A stretch of 64,000 bases of DNA from assembly GCA_963921425.1 (NCBI GenBank), contig OY992838.1, positions 9,052,001-9,116,000 on the forward strand. Reading direction: 5' to 3'. This document shows positions 25,801 to 39,790 of this stretch, piece by piece. Source of the DNA: Dryas octopetala (taxonomy: Eukaryota > Streptophyta > Magnoliopsida > Rosales > Rosaceae). Every line of letters starts with the position of its first letter. Within the stretch, counting starts at the first letter, position 1. Below the pieces are notes generated by a model. That model ran no database searches. It was not told the DNA's origin and saw only the letters and a program-made list of their open reading frames with translations. A program made the translations under genes and the position numbers.

Positions 25801-28800
25801 GATTGACAGTCTTAAGAGTACAACCTCTGGTGATTTAGGTGGACCATCCCTTAGTCAAAGTCCTGGACAAGAGAAAGGAGACCCCTCTGATCAGCGGTTG
25901 TTGGCACAGGGGACCAATGAATGGGCTCATGGCTGGAGTTCCGATTATTCTGCAGATACTGACTTGCCAAATGCTTATGAGGAAAATAGTAGGCTTAGAG
26001 GAAGCTTGGAAGCAGCTGAGTCGTCCATTCTTGAGCTTAAGCAGGAGGTGAGCTCTTTACAGAGTCATGCTGATGAAATAGGCACTGAAGCACAAAAATT
26101 TGCACTTCAACTTGATGCGGAAATTGCTTCTGGAGAACAATTGGCAAAAGAAGTTTCTATACTGAGATCAGAATGTTCAAAGTTGAAAGAAGATCTTGAG
26201 GAGCAGAAAAGTTCCAAATTAAGCATTCCATTCACCACCAAAGAAACTATTGAGACCGGCCAGGATTACCTTTTGCATGAGCTACAGGTCAGGTGGTTTA
26301 AGGGGCTCTTGGATATGGAGGATAAAATAAGAGAGCTTCAAAGCAAGGTGTGCTTTGGAGTAAATGAAAGGGACTTCAGGTCGTTCCACTCAGATTTAGA
26401 GGCATTGCTTGGTGGTCTGCTAGCTCTCAAACAAGTAACTGGACAGGCAAATTCAGGGATGAACATGGCAAGCGTAAAGGAGACTGGTGAAATGTGTTTA
26501 CATAAAGGTGAGAAATTAGTACTTGGAAACAGGTTTGATGCAGATTTCTATCAACCAGAAGGTGCGCTTCATTGTCCAGGCATGCCTGGCCTGGTGTCTC
26601 AAGACTTTGATTCTGTAGATGCTACCAATGTAATGAAAGACAAAGTCTTTGAACTGTTAAGAGAGGTGGATGAGTTGAAAGCTGAACGAGAAAGCCTTGC
26701 AAAAAAAGCAGACCAGATGGAGTGCTACTATGAAGCTCTCATTCATGAACTTGAGGAAAATCAAAGGAAGATGATGGGAGAGGTGCAGAATCTCAGAAAT
26801 GACCATTCTACTTGCCTGTACACAATTTCATCTGCTAAAGCTGAGATGGAGAGAATCCAGCAAGATATGAACAATGAGATAATAAAATTTAACAAAGAAA
26901 AGCATGATTTGGATTCTCTGAACAAGGAGTTTGAAAGAAGGGCTACTACAGCAGAAGCAGCACTGAAAAGGGCACGCTTGAATTACTCCATTGCTGTGGG
27001 CCAGTTACAGAAGGACCTTGAAGTGCTTTCTTTCCAGGTTCTGTCCATGTATGAGACTAATGAGAACCTCGTTAAGCAGGCTTTTGCAGATTCTTTGCTT
27101 CCAAGCTTTCAAGGGTGTGAAGAAACGATGCGGAATCAGAAATTGGATTCAGAGGAATTTCATGATGCAAAACACTTGCAGTGTCAGAATCAGTGTTACG
27201 GGGTAAAGAAACAGCATCTAGATGGGGATATATTTTCAGACGATTTGAAAAAATCTCTCCTCTTGCAGAAGGGGATTTACCAAAAGGTTGAAGAAGAAAT
27301 TTATGAAGTGCACTTGGTGAATGTGTATTTGGATGTCTTCTCAAAGGCTCTACAGGTAACTTTGCTTGAAGCAAGTGCTGACTTTGGATTGATGGAAGAG
27401 AAAGTGCATGAACTTACACAGCAGCTGGAGCTTTCAACTGAGTCCAAGGAGTTATTGATGCTGAGACTGCAGACTGCATTGGATGAGATTTGCTGCCTGA
27501 ATGAGTACAAGGACACTTGCAATTCGAAGTGCCATGACTTGACTCTGAAGAACCAAATTTTGGAGTCAAATTTGCAAAATATTTCCTGTGAAAATCATCT
27601 TCTTACCCAAAAGATTTCTGAATGGAAAGGTCTGATAAAAGAATATGAAACTTATGAGAGCAAATATAAAGCCTGCACTACAGAAAAATTAGAGTTGGCA
27701 AACTTGTTGGAAAAGGAAACCCTAGAAAATGACAATCTTCAAAATAGACTTTCCTCTTTGCAGGAAGAGTTAAAAGCTGTCAGAACTGACTATGATGAGC
27801 TGGCTTTTGGGAAGGAGAATCTGCAGAACATTGTAAACGTTCTACAGGGTAAGTTGTGGAATCTGTTGTCATCTTATGACCAAAAATATAAAGGCCTGTC
27901 TCTCTGCAGTGAAGGTATTTGTCAGGATTTGGAATCCGATGATTTAACAGGTGTAGTGTTGCAAATAGAAGAGCTTCAGCACAATGTATATGAGAAGATT
28001 GTCCAGATTATGGAAGAGAAGAAAGACCTTACACAAGAAAGAGATAACGCTCAAGTGTCTTTAAGCACAGCAGCATCTGATCATTTAATCATGAAACAGA
28101 AATTTGAACATGATCTATGGAGTATAATGGATAAACTAGATGTTTCAAATGCCCTGGTGCAGAAGCTTCAGTTACAAGTTGAGGTTTTTGCAAACAGACT
28201 CGAGATTAGCTCCGAAGCTGAAGAAAATTATGCACAACAGCACAGAGAACTTTTGTCTGATCTTGATCATTTGGAAGTGGAGCTGCAGCAACTTACTTCT
28301 AAAAACCAGGACCTTGCTGAAGAAATTGTGGCATTGGAGACTGTAACTGAAGAATTAGCAAGGTGTAACCTGACCATAGCAGCAGTATCAGAGGAAAAAG
28401 AAGCTTTGGTGGTGTCCTTACAGGATAAAACTGTAGAATCTTCCAAGCTTTCTCTGGAGCTTAATAGTTTACAAGGAAGTTTGCTATCTTTGCATGATCA
28501 GTTGCACATTGAGAGAAATCTCAAAGATAAATTAGAGAGTACAATTGCAGATCTCACTTCCCAAATGAATGAGAAGCATTGCCAGTTGCTAGAATTTGAC
28601 CAGCAGAAAGCTGAGCTGGTTCATCTCAAACAATTGGTATCAGCTCTAGAACTAGAGAAATCTAGAGTTTCCCGTCTCTTGTTGGATTCCGAGGAATGTC
28701 TAAAAGATGTTCGTGAAGAATGTTCTTCTATATCTGCTCTGGAAACTCAGTTATCTGAAATGCATGAATTTTCATTAGCTGCTGATGTTAGAGTCACCTT

Positions 28801-31800
28801 CACAAAAGCTCAATATGAGGCTAGGATTGAAGAGCTTGATCAAAAACTTCACTTTTCCGATAGCCACCTTGCTGAGCTTCACAACAATCACCTTAATGTA
28901 GAGAATATGCTTAATAGTTGTCTTGCTAGCGAAAGGCATTATATTGAAGAGAACACCAAATTGATGACAAGTCTCAACTGCCTTAAATCTGAGCTAGAAG
29001 CCTGCATTGCCCAAAATAGGATTCTTATTGATACAAATGGTGTCATGACGACTGAAATTGAGGAATACAAGAAAGGAGCTGAAAATATGGAGTCTATTAT
29101 TCATGTGGATAGGAGTCGGTGTGCTCTTGAAATTGAAAGGCTGGAGCATCTTTTGGTGACTTCTGAAGAAGAGATTGATAACCTGATATTCTCCAAGGAG
29201 GAACTAGAAGTCAAATTTTTAGTACTCAAAGACAAGTTGGATGAACAGTGCACTCAGATAGCCTTGCTGGAAGGATCTAAACATGAACTGACAATGCTGC
29301 AAAATGAATGTAGTGAGCTTACACAGAGGCTTTCTGAACAGGTTTTGAAGACAGAAGAGTTCAAGAACTTGTCCATCCATTTTAAGGAGCTTAAAGACAA
29401 GGCTTATGCTGACTGTGCCCATGCTCATGATAAAAGAGAACCAGAAGGGCCACCAGCTGCTATGCAAGAGTCCTTAAGAATCGCATTCATCAAAGAACAA
29501 TATGAAACCAAGCTGCAAGAACTGAAACAACAACTTGCCATCTCCAAGAAGCATAGTGAGGAAATGCTGTGGAAATTACAAGATGCAATCGATGAAGTTG
29601 AGAATAGGAAGAAATCTGAAGCTATACATGTGAAGAGAAATGAAGAGCTAGGAATGAGGATTTTGGAACTGGAGTCTGAGCTACATTCATTGCTTTCTGA
29701 AAAGCGTGAAATAATGAAAGCATATGACCTGATGAAGGCTGAAAAGGAATGCTCATTAATAAGCCTCGACTGCTGTAGGGAAGAAAAACAAGAGCTTGAA
29801 GCATCTTTACAAAAGTGCAATGAGGAAAAAGTTAAAATTACTTTAGAACTCACCTCAATGAAAGATTTGCTTGAGAGGTCTACATCTTCTATAAATACGC
29901 AGAGGGAAGGCAATGACAGATTACACAAAGCAGATTGCACGTCGGATGAGCTGGTAGTTGAAGGGGTTCACCACAAAAATTCGATATCTGGCATGCAAAG
30001 CAACGGAATGACAGAGGACCAATTATCTAAGTTTTCCCAGCTAGATTTAGTGAATGATGAAGCAGCTGAGAATGAATGCTTGATTTCCATTGATGAAGCT
30101 GACCCTTCAAAAGTACTCATCAATATCCAACCTGTGCAGGTAATTATTAGTTTTTTTCCAGGATTATCAATATTAGAGTATTTTGCTTTGTCAGTTGATA
30201 CTTCTAATTTTTGTGCAAATATGTAGTATGCTTATGTTAGCTTATACTGATATTTGAACTTTCAAGTGCCACATATCAATTGGCTACATAGGACTGTTGT
30301 GCTTTGCATATGTTGCATTTGTCCATAAGATGCTGGAGAAACAAACAAGAATGCCTTTTTCATGTCCTCAAATAAAAAGGTGCTTTCAGTTAGATATACT
30401 TTTCTGCATGAAAAAGGTGCTCCCGAAAGGGGAAGATGCTTACTAATACCAGTTGACAGTGCCTTAGTGAGTTGCTGCTCAAAAAAAGACCAGACTTATA
30501 ATATACCTATTTCATTTAGTGGAAGCTCTTGTTTACACACTTCAGGGGCCCGGCTATCCCGTTAAACACTTTGCCTGGGAACCACTGTCACCAGAATGAA
30601 ACTCAAAGCTGTTGATAGTGGCTTATATGTTTGGTACTACCAGTTATTAATAGTCCATGAAGGTTTAAATTTCTTGTTCACCATTAATGTTGTCAACTTT
30701 TCCTTAGAAACTACTAAAATTTAATGATGGAAGAATTCTTATAATAAATCAATCAAAATAATATAAGATATGATCTATGTAGCATGACTGTGTAAATGGC
30801 TGTGAATATGTCATCTTTCGTAGCTCGCATTTCTTCTAGTGCTTCTGAACATGTGCACTTCTTTTGGTGGCTGTTTGGAACTTTGTCCGCACCTCTGTTA
30901 GAGGCAATAATAATTTGTTCATAACTGATAACTGATTCACTTAGACTTCCAAACTTTAAAGTTCATCCTATCTCCTTTGAGCAGAGCAATAGGATAGTTC
31001 AAATCTATCAAAGAAAAGGTTGTTTACTTCCCTTTTTCCAATGCATGTACTCTATTCTATATCTTGAAATTTTGGTCTCTAACAATATATGTGCATCATC
31101 GGACAGGATGATGTTGTATCCAGAGGTGTAAATGGAATTCCTGGTGTTGTACTTTCAAAACAAAAGGATGTGCATAGTGGTGACATGAAGCGTTTGGTTC
31201 TTGCCAATGAGCATTTCAAGGCCCAAAGCTTAAAGTCTAGCATGGACAACTTAAATAAGGAGGTATGTATGGCCAACCTGGTTCTTTCCAAGTGAGAAGA
31301 TGCTTTTGTATTGCTACAGTAACTTCATCTATAGTTGGAGGGCAGGGACTACAGATTACAATTTCCCATCATCAGTTACAGCCTCTAGGTCCTGACGTAT
31401 AATTTGCTTATGAAAACGGAGCTATTCTAATCCCTGTAATCTTCTTGCAGTTGGAACGGATGAAACATGAAAATTCACTTGTTCCCCTAGGTGATCATCA
31501 TTTTGACCCAAATTTTCCTGGTTTGGAAAGAGAGCTGATGCAATTAAATAAGGTAAATAACTTTGTGACCCTTTACACCTTAGAATAAAAGTGTGTCCTT
31601 GAACTGATATCTATTTCTGCTTTTTGATTAGGTAAATGAAGAATTGGGAACTATATTTCCTTTATTCAACGAATTTTCTTGCAGTGGCAATGCTTTAGAT
31701 AGGGTACTAGCTTTGGAAGTTGAACTCGCTGAAGCATTGCAGGCAAAGAAGAAATCAAGCCTCCATATTCAGAGGTACATGTTGTACAACTCTGATCGAC

Positions 31801-32721
31801 CCTTGCAAATTTACATCATGTTGCATTCTTGGGAGACCACAAAATATTGTCTCTTTAAATCTCTTCTGTCTTAGACTTGGGTATGGTAATTGTAAAAAAT
31901 AGTCTTGTGGAAATCTTATTCATGCCCAGCAAACTGTTTAGTTTTTACTTGACATGCAATGCTAAAAGACACAATATTTTTTTGTTTTCAAATGATAGGA
32001 ACACCATACAGATTCTTTAAAACAGGATTCAATACCACCATGCTGCAATTTTCTTTCATTTTGAAAATACATTATTTTTGAAAAAAAAAAAAAAAAAATT
32101 TGGTTTACTTGGCATAGTGGTGTTGTGGAATACTTCCTGGGTAAGCTCTTCCACCGTTTTTCTGGCCTTTCATTGACGTCGCATTGGTGCTGTTGTATCA
32201 ATAAACTTCTTTCTACAACCTTTGTAATGGTGACATGGCAATTTCTAAATGGTTTTCTGCTTTGGTATATTTTGGGCCTGCATGGACACAATGCATTGCT
32301 AAATTTGCACAATTGTAAACCAAAAGAATTTAATAATGCAATTTATACATTTGTTTTCTGAGTTTGTTAACTTTTAAAATTAGCAGAACTATGGAATCCT
32401 CTAATGAGTTTAACAATTAACATGACAATCCTCTCGTGTTCCAGTTCTTTCTTGAAACAACACAGTGATGAGGAAGCAGTGTTTCACAGTTTTAGAGACA
32501 TCAATGAGCTCATAAAAGACATGCTGGAACTCAAGGGAAGATATGCTACTGTGGAGACAGAACTTAAAGAGATGCATGACCGTTACTCTCAGTTAAGCCT
32601 TCAATTTGCAGAGGTTGAAGGAGAGAGACAGAAACTAATGATGACTCTCAAGAATGTTCGGGCATCAAAGAAAGCCCTATGCTTAAATCGCTCCTCGACA
32701 ACCAGTTTTCTGGACCCCTAG
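22811..32721 (+). CDS. NT-C2 domain, long coiled-coil protein (At1g22060-like), 1914 aa
   Basis: Ten coding exons: 22811-22888, 23707-23907, 24084-24206, 24400-24437, 24513-24642, 25643-30139, 31107-31262, 31451-31552, 31632-31774, 32445-32721; all GT-AG and in frame. Residues 1 to about 150 form an NT-type C2 domain (EEIG1/EHBP1 N-terminal family) with motifs KWKLEKTKVKVVFRLQFHA, PQTGWDKLF and GTCKWGDPIYET. A Ser/Asp-rich linker follows (SSNTSESLYAEKHDTSSTHE), then an almost continuous coiled coil of more than 1300 residues, mostly in the 4.5-kb exon 6. A conserved C-terminal coil (FRDINELIKDMLELKGRY) ends the protein. Arabidopsis annotates the homologue At1g22060 (about 2000 aa) as sporulation-specific/myosin-heavy-chain-related. 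NT-C2 domains are thought to bind membranes, so a membrane-tethering or cytoskeletal role is likely but unproven. Confidence 0.92.
24804..25058 (-). mobile_element. Truncated non-LTR retroelement in intron 5 of the NT-C2 gene
   Basis: A 255-bp insertion flanked by the 11-bp duplication TATTTCACTCT (24793-24803, 25059-25069). It starts with a T-rich stretch, the complement of a poly(A) tail, followed by CAAACTTTATTGAAGGAAAG, which resembles plant LINE 3' ends. It therefore lies antisense to the host gene. Confidence 0.7.
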
Positions 32722-34626
32722 TCATAGCCACTGTTGCCATCCCATGTTTGTGAAGTATACCCTTTACTGGGTTAACAAGTTGATGGTCCCAGATGCCTTG
32801 CTACATTGTGTCATCATGTCAAAGGTGAATAACGATGGATCACTTGGCCTGCTAGTGGTGAAACTTTACAATCTTTGAAAGCGGTATCAAAAGCTAAGCA
32901 GCAGTGTAAATAAAAAAACTCTGCTGTTTTGTATCCCTGGTTAATAGTATCATAAGTACAGATCCCTGTAACGTATTGACTTGTTGTAATTTGATCCGCT
33001 GTATAGTAAATCAATTTTTTCTTTTCCAGTCATTTCTATTTAAGTATCTTGAAGAAAAAAATTGCAAACCTCTTCCCATACATACCTTCTGCATTCCAAT
33101 TTATTTTTGGTGGAATTTGACAATTGTATCTAAGTTCTCTTGCTACTTGGGTGTCGGATTGGCTTGTTCATAGCCTATGCTGAACAGGGATTTGATATTT
33201 TTGGTTTTAAAGACTGTTCAGGGCTTGCGATAATATGTAGACAAGAAAACAAAAAGCTGCTTGAAATTTGAGAAACTAGCTAAAATTTTTACCCTTTAAA
33301 GCATGGAATTAAATTTCAAAAACTTTCTCGAAATTTTTTTTTTTTTTTTTTAGATTTAAAATGAAATTATCAAAATTTTGGTAAAAATTTTAATTGTTTT
33401 AGAAATTTTCAACGAAATAAAAAATTCTTTCGAAATTTCTTTTAGAATTTTCATATTTTTAACCATCGAAATCCGAAATTTAATTCATTACTTTAAAGAC
33501 ATTTAGTCTTTTTATTTTTATTTTATAAATATAATTTTTAAGTAGTGCTCAAGCTACCCTAGAGCACAACTTGACATGGTCGAAGGCTCGGAGCACTACT
33601 TGAGAATGATTTGAAGAACTGGAAGGTTATATTTCTAAAACTCTAAAACACAAGGACTAGTTTTTAAAATTTCTCATATTCCCTTTGGGCTTGCAACTGT
33701 ATTGGTAAATTGGCACTACTGGAAATTTAGGTAACTCACAGGAAAAGAGAAAAAAGTCCTTTTTTTTTTTGTTCCTAAAACAAGAAAAAGAAGTCTAATG
33801 AAATGGACTTGTTACATATAGTTTGGAATATCCTTTAGCAGTAGATATTAATTAATGAAGAAAATATCAAGAACAGAATCTAGGTTTTATATCGTGCCTT
33901 GAGCCATTTACCAATAATTACTGACACGATGTGACAGAAGGATGGAGCAAAGGCATGGAGATATTGTCCTCACATTCTATCTTCAAGTATAATTCATGAC
34001 TGGTGGATCTCTTAATCATTATGCTAATCAAACGATTTTATTTTCTGGTCTTGACCTGGGGATTATTTGTCATTCTTAGTGTGTACTAAAAACTAATTGA
34101 ATTTTATTCATGTTAAATTACAGGGAACAAGTCTTTTTCTGATACAAACAGGGTTATGGAGTCAGTTTAAAGCAAATAATATGAAGATAAAATAGTCTGA
34201 AAGTCTGAAACAGAGATAGTGATACATAAAGTAATGTATAGTAAATACAAGTGAAAAAATTGTTCTTGTACCAATATAAACAGAAGTCGGCTTACAATAA
34301 AACTCCCAAATCAATCAAATCAATTGTTTATTTTGCTCTTTGCTTTTTTTTGTTCTTTTTCTTTTACACTTGTTTTCACTGGTGACAATAAATCAGAAGC
34401 TCTAAATTTCTCATTAACAAATCACATGCAATAAGGAACTAAAAAAGGTGTTCTACATAGGGAAACCATAAGATGCAGAGCACCAAAAGTTCTGGCTGAT
34501 GGATCCATGACCTTCTTGCTGCCAGTTGTGATTGGAACTGAGACTTTGAATTGCATCTCAGCAACAGAAAAGACATGGAATGACACTAACAGACTGAAGA
34601 AGCTCTGTCAAGCTTCTTAGCTGGAG
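32722..34626. other. Intergenic space between convergent NT-C2 and MUB genes
   Basis: Holds both 3'UTRs. The middle (33240-33700) is AT-rich with A/T homopolymers. No gene recognised. Confidence 0.6.
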
Positions 34627-36606
34627 CTACATTATCGAGCATGAACATCGAGGCTGCTCTGGAGAATCATTCTGCAATTTATCTGTAGAAAATGCAACCG
34701 TTAGTTCCTTGTGTCTGGAACTGCTTTCCATAGTTTTGGTAGCATAATCCTATGTCCACGCATTTAAACGTAAATGTCGAAGTGTCTCATATTGTGAATT
34801 TCATAGTGGGGTTTTGCTAGCCAGAATTTCTAGTTCCATGATTTCGTCTCCAAATAATTATTGAAAAACAATGCCAAGCCTTAAAGTTTTCTTAGAATGT
34901 GAGAATTGCTACTGGAAGAATGATAGCACACAGGAAAAAAGTAAGGGACAATATACAAAGCCAACTTCAAGGGAGGGAAAGGACCAGAAATTCAGATAAG
35001 GAACAAACATACAAAATAAATGAATAAATGGATAAATAAGAGCCAATTATGCTTTACACCTATTATGGGAGACAATACATTAAATAACCATTGACCTAAT
35101 ACTCTCAGCTCCCTGGTATATATATTGCAATATCATTAAGAAGCTGTACTAATGAGAACTAGCATGAGGTTTTAATGGTTGGCTCAAAATTGAATCCAGA
35201 TTTCTAGCATGCTGAGTTGTTTGTGCTGAGGGTCAAGAGATAAAGAGGTAATCAGAAGCAAGAACACCTTGCTTCTTGTTGTTCAGAAAGAACTGTGTTC
35301 ATAAGAGACTGATGCATAAGAATTATGCATCTTAACTAAAATAGACTGACAACTAAGGGGAAACCATTCATCATAGAGCCAAGATGTTGGATACTTTCTG
35401 GAAGAGACTGTAATAAAAACAACAAATTCACCAAAGAGCATGTGCTATAAGATATATGCAACATAATTGCAAGTATGTCTGGAAAAAGAGAAACATAATT
35501 ACCATTCTTTTTGTCTGCAATAGGAGGACGCACAACCACATGCATAGTGATGAGACCTCCTGGGAGTTCACTGACTGGAAGTCTGGAATCGTCTAGTGTC
35601 CTGTTGTTTTCCAGTATCTTTCCCGCATTAATAAGCTTCAAATCATTTATTGTCCTTGGACCATTTTCTTTGTCTATCAAATAGATATTGCATTGCATGA
35701 GAAAATATAAGTGAAGTTTCAAACCAAAGCACAATGTTGTGATCATTAAGCAACCTTAAGCTTCATAAATTTTGGCAAAATATCAGCTCTTTCTGCGTTT
35801 TTTTAATATTCTGTTCTGGTTGGTGCCAGGGGGGGTGGACAAAAGGCAAGATATCTAATTAGAAACAACAGCAACAAATATGAAACAAGGGTTCTAAAGT
35901 GGTAGAATAAACAAGCAAATTCATTAGATCATCCCAAAAAATATGGCTAACCGAAGCATACTCTTATTCAGGAACTCAGAACTGTGTCATAGTTCATTTG
36001 CGTCATTTTCAAACCGCCATCCTGACACTGAAGGACAGAGTGGGAGCCTCAAATAGCTTGGACAAGGCACTATTGGTAATGATAAGAACAAAAATTATTT
36101 CTTAACAGAATTTTCAATACCGAAGCAATATGATCTTTAGTAATAGCAACATCTTTATTTCAACAATTTTGGCCAAAAAACTATCCAGTAGAGGTGGGTA
36201 ATTCTTACAGTGTCCAACACCCCAAGCCTAAATGAGCTCCAAACGTTGTTCCCAGTAAAAAATGCTAAGATGGTCTAAAAAGATTCCAAGTAAATAATAT
36301 CACCTGAAGTTGTGATAATCAAATCAGAAAGCTTGATGCAAAAAGCTCTCAAGAAGCCCAACCCAATCGTATAAAAAGCAAAAGAACCTCAATAAGATAT
36401 CTAAGTTCTTGCAACAATATATACCAAAAAAACAGAACTTCAACAGAAGTACAGGCGAAAAAGGAAGAAATATAACCTTTGGGCCATTGTGCAAGTATTT
36501 TCTCTTTGAGTGATGTTACTGTGGTAGATGGGCTATACTTGTGTGGACCTATGTCTGTGCCATCGGATAGCCTGAATTTGAGCTCAATCAAATCTTGGTC
36601 TGCCAT
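34627..36606 (-). CDS. MUB: Membrane-anchored ubiquitin-fold protein (MUB6-like), 118 aa
   Basis: Three exons on the minus strand: 36477-36606, 35503-35673, 34627-34682, with GT-AG junctions in frame. The ubiquitin-like fold is recognisable by DLIELKFRLSDGTDIGP, TTVTSLKEKILAQWPK, KENGPRTINDLKLINAGKIL and ITMHVVVRPP. The C-terminus is CSCSIM: a CaaX box (CSIM) for prenylation with an adjacent cysteine available for palmitoylation, as in other MUBs. Known family role: MUBs sit at the plasma membrane and recruit specific E2 ubiquitin-conjugating enzymes. An upstream in-frame ATG at 36630 would add eight residues; the 36606 start matches the family. It lies between the NT-C2 and F-box/kelch genes, the same order as At1g22060-At1g22050-At1g22040. 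Confidence 0.93.
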
Positions 36607-37594
36607 AGATGAACCTTCCAGCAAACCCACCTCCTCAAATTCTCATAACACTCTCCAAGACTCAGATTAAATCCCACAACAGACAAAATCAAAGAAAACC
36701 CAGATTAAATCTGATTTCTTAGACCCAGAAGAGCAAGAAGCTTTGACACCCAATAAAGAAGCAATATCCAAAAAGCTTGTATTGAACTTGGAGCTTATAC
36801 TGAGAAGTGAAAAAGATCCAAGCTCCTTGTTGATGCAAACCCAAAAGCAGCAGTGACTGATTAGGAATCTATGAAATCAATCCAAGGAGAGAAAAGATAG
36901 CTCCTTTGAATTGCTTGATGTAGAAAATAAGAAAGTAGAAAGTACCCAAAACGATCTGAGTGAGATTTTTCACCTGAATTAACAGAAATTTCCAGTCATA
37001 AAGAAGGTGATTACATATTTGCCCATATTTTATTATTGTATTAACGAAATTACTATAACCTTTTTAATTATGACTTATCTAGGCTTTTGGCAATTGATAG
37101 TTGTCATGACCTAGAAAAACGAAAAAATAGACAAAAAAAGAGAGAGCTGATAATGGCTTTTGCCTTTGCGGCTTTGCCCATGACTATACATAAGATCATG
37201 CAAGTGTGGAAAAAGAAACTGTTTGAAAAAAGAAACTGAAAAAATCAGACTTTTAAAACTCTAATTTGAGGATTTTATGATTCGAAAAATTAGTTATCTA
37301 TACATCTCTTCCAAAAAGGGAGTATCATATTCAAATTCTTACTCTTAAACCAACTAATTATTGATCTAATAATTTTTTGTAAAATTTGTTGAAAGATGTT
37401 TCGAGTTTGAATCTCTAAATTAAAAATTTGTACTAGATTTAAAAAAATGGTGAATGGAAGTGGTCATATCCTTTGTAATTATTTTACAGCTTACAAAAAA
37501 GCTAATGTTATTTCCACTTCTCTGTATGTAAATTTATGATTTTTTTTATAATTTAAAATTTTGATTTTAGAGTGTAAAAAAATTCTTTTTAGTA

Positions 37595-37853
37595 TGCATG
37601 TGATATGGAAAAAAGTAAATCCGTTACATCCAAAAGTTAAAAATACGTTTGCATAGAGCAGTGAAGTATGGAAAAAAGTAAATCTGTTACATACAAAAGT
37701 TAAAAATATGTTTACATAAAGCAATGATGTGTGAAAAAAAGTAAATTCGTTACATACAAAAATTAAAAATACGTTTGTATAGAGCAGTGATGTATAGAAA
37801 AAAGTAAATCCGTTACATCCAAAAGTTAAAAATACATCCGCATATTTGTTCAA
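37595..37853. repeat. 63-bp tandem repeat, about four copies
   Basis: Units share GTAAATCYGTTACATMCAAAA and AGTTAAAAATACGTTT and recur every 63 bp. As 63 is a multiple of three and stops are rare on the minus strand, it produces a spurious repetitive 120-codon open frame. Confidence 0.85.
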
Positions 37854-39476
37854 TCCTAAAACTAAATTGTTAATACTAAATTGCGCTTTTTTTACTCATT
37901 TTGAATAATCCCAAACTGAATAACTAAATTAATCCACGAGGTAAAACATGCATACTATAAAACTTTATAATAGCAAAATAACCAAACTGTGAATTACCCT
38001 AATAAAAAATACCAGTAAATGGTCTATGACCCAATTTTCCTCCATATACAAATGGAAAACAGAAGACCTGGTCAAGAATGCCAGTCACGTTTGAATAGTT
38101 TTATTCATCAAATCCTGTGTTACGAAAATGCCTTTTCATGAGCTGTATATTTATAAGTTGAAGGTGGTGGCACAATAAGGCCACTTGCTTGGCTTGGCTG
38201 GACTTGTTTGGTTGGATGTCAGGTTGCTTTGTTAATTTGGATGGAAGAGAAGAACTTCCCTATCTCCAATTCTCCATGTGATATCACATAGCATCTCCTT
38301 TCTTTCATTGACTCTCTCTCTTTTCTTACTCTCTTTCTCTCATCTCTTGTCTCTATTTCTCTCTTCAAAAAATGTCATGTTACTACAACATGAGGATAGG
38401 TAAGTTTTTACCTGGATGGAAAGGTTATTCTATGTCATTATGCTAACATGATTGAATTATGATTCGTTCAATCATTTATAGAATGTTCATGATTTGAGAA
38501 GTTTTATTACTATATGACATGTCATCATTTTTTGACATTTAAATGTTGATGGATTCACATTTACATTATTAGAATATAAATTTTAACTATTACATGTAAT
38601 TGTATGTCATACAGAAATTATATCATAAATGATTACCCACTACATCAACATGATAATGTTATTGTAATAACACGGTCTCACCCAAATTATTCTCTTGTAT
38701 AGACTCTCTCTCTCTCTGCCTGTATATGGTTGGTTAGAAACTTGGAAACTTGGCGCCATCCTTTAAAACATGATTAAGAAACTATGATCCTTTAAACCAT
38801 TAATTCAGTGCGGATGAAAGACTTTTAATAATGGGGAATTAGAATCAAACATGCTTTTAAAGAAAATAATAAGCATATATGCATAGGAGAGACTTTTTTT
38901 GGACTAGATATGATCACTTACATAATGGAAGCATCTAATTTAATTTTGACACACCTTAGTCATATTGATTGAATTAGTCACTACACCCATCGAATCAAAG
39001 TCATGGAAGGCAACCACTAGGATTAGTAACAATTACATTCCCACCCAAAAGAAAAATACAAGTTTTCTCGGACAGACATTTTGAAAGATTCAAAAGGAAA
39101 TAAATTATAAGGACTTAGAGATTGATGGTGATATGTCAAATCCAGATGAAGAATTCATCAATATAATCCATACACGTCTGCTTGAAAATTAATTTGTTTC
39201 AAATGTATGTTAGTTAAATTGAGACCAACAATCTCTTGCCATATAACCTGACATGTTATGTCATTACACTAATAATTGAGATTGCATATTCAAATGTGAT
39301 GGTTTTACCTAACCAACGCTCTTGACTCACAGTATAACATATAACTATTTAATAAGAGAAAACTTTCCTGTAGATTAGATCATTTGATCCAAATTTTAAT
39401 CAACACGTTTTAGGATTTCTTTCTTGTCAATCCAACTGTTAAATTTAATGTTCTACACAATATGTTATGCGAAATT

Positions 39477-39790
39477 TCAAGTCTCTCTGATATATGCAAC
39501 CACTCCATCATGAGAGTTCAAGTTATCATATGAAGATGTATAACAGCTTTGATAGCAGTTAGCACAAGCACCACAAAAGTTGTAACACTTAAATTTCACC
39601 AAGTACTTCTTATCAGATTGTGTAGAAACAGTAGAATCAGTATCACCCTCACAAATGAATGTCAACCAGACAACTTGTACATTGCCACCAATCACAAAGC
39701 AATTCCCAGTGAATTTATTGGATGCAGAAGACGTCAGCTCAAAAATATCTCGTCACACATTCAAATTCTGCATTATAATCTCAAGGAACA
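39477..39790 (-). pseudogene. Cys-rich protein remnant (unidentified)
   Basis: Minus-strand reading gives a peptide with GNCFVIGGNVQVVWLTF, CEGDTDSTVST, and KCYNFCGACANCYQSCY before a stop at 39477. The composition resembles a small secreted Cys-rich plant protein. An in-frame stop precedes it (near 39772) and no start or signal peptide is visible, so it is probably a degenerate fragment or one exon of something unrecognised. Confidence 0.3.

Noticed and set aside
29425..29940. 171-codon Ser-rich antisense frame
   Set aside because: Antisense shadow of the coiled-coil exon; coding similarity is on the plus strand.
37491..37853. 120-codon repetitive open frame (minus)
   Set aside because: Produced by the 63-bp tandem repeat, whose length is a multiple of three.
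38310..38404. CT-rich leader, ATG and strong donor resembling a first exon
   Set aside because: No matching downstream exon could be found on the plus strand before the F-box gene.
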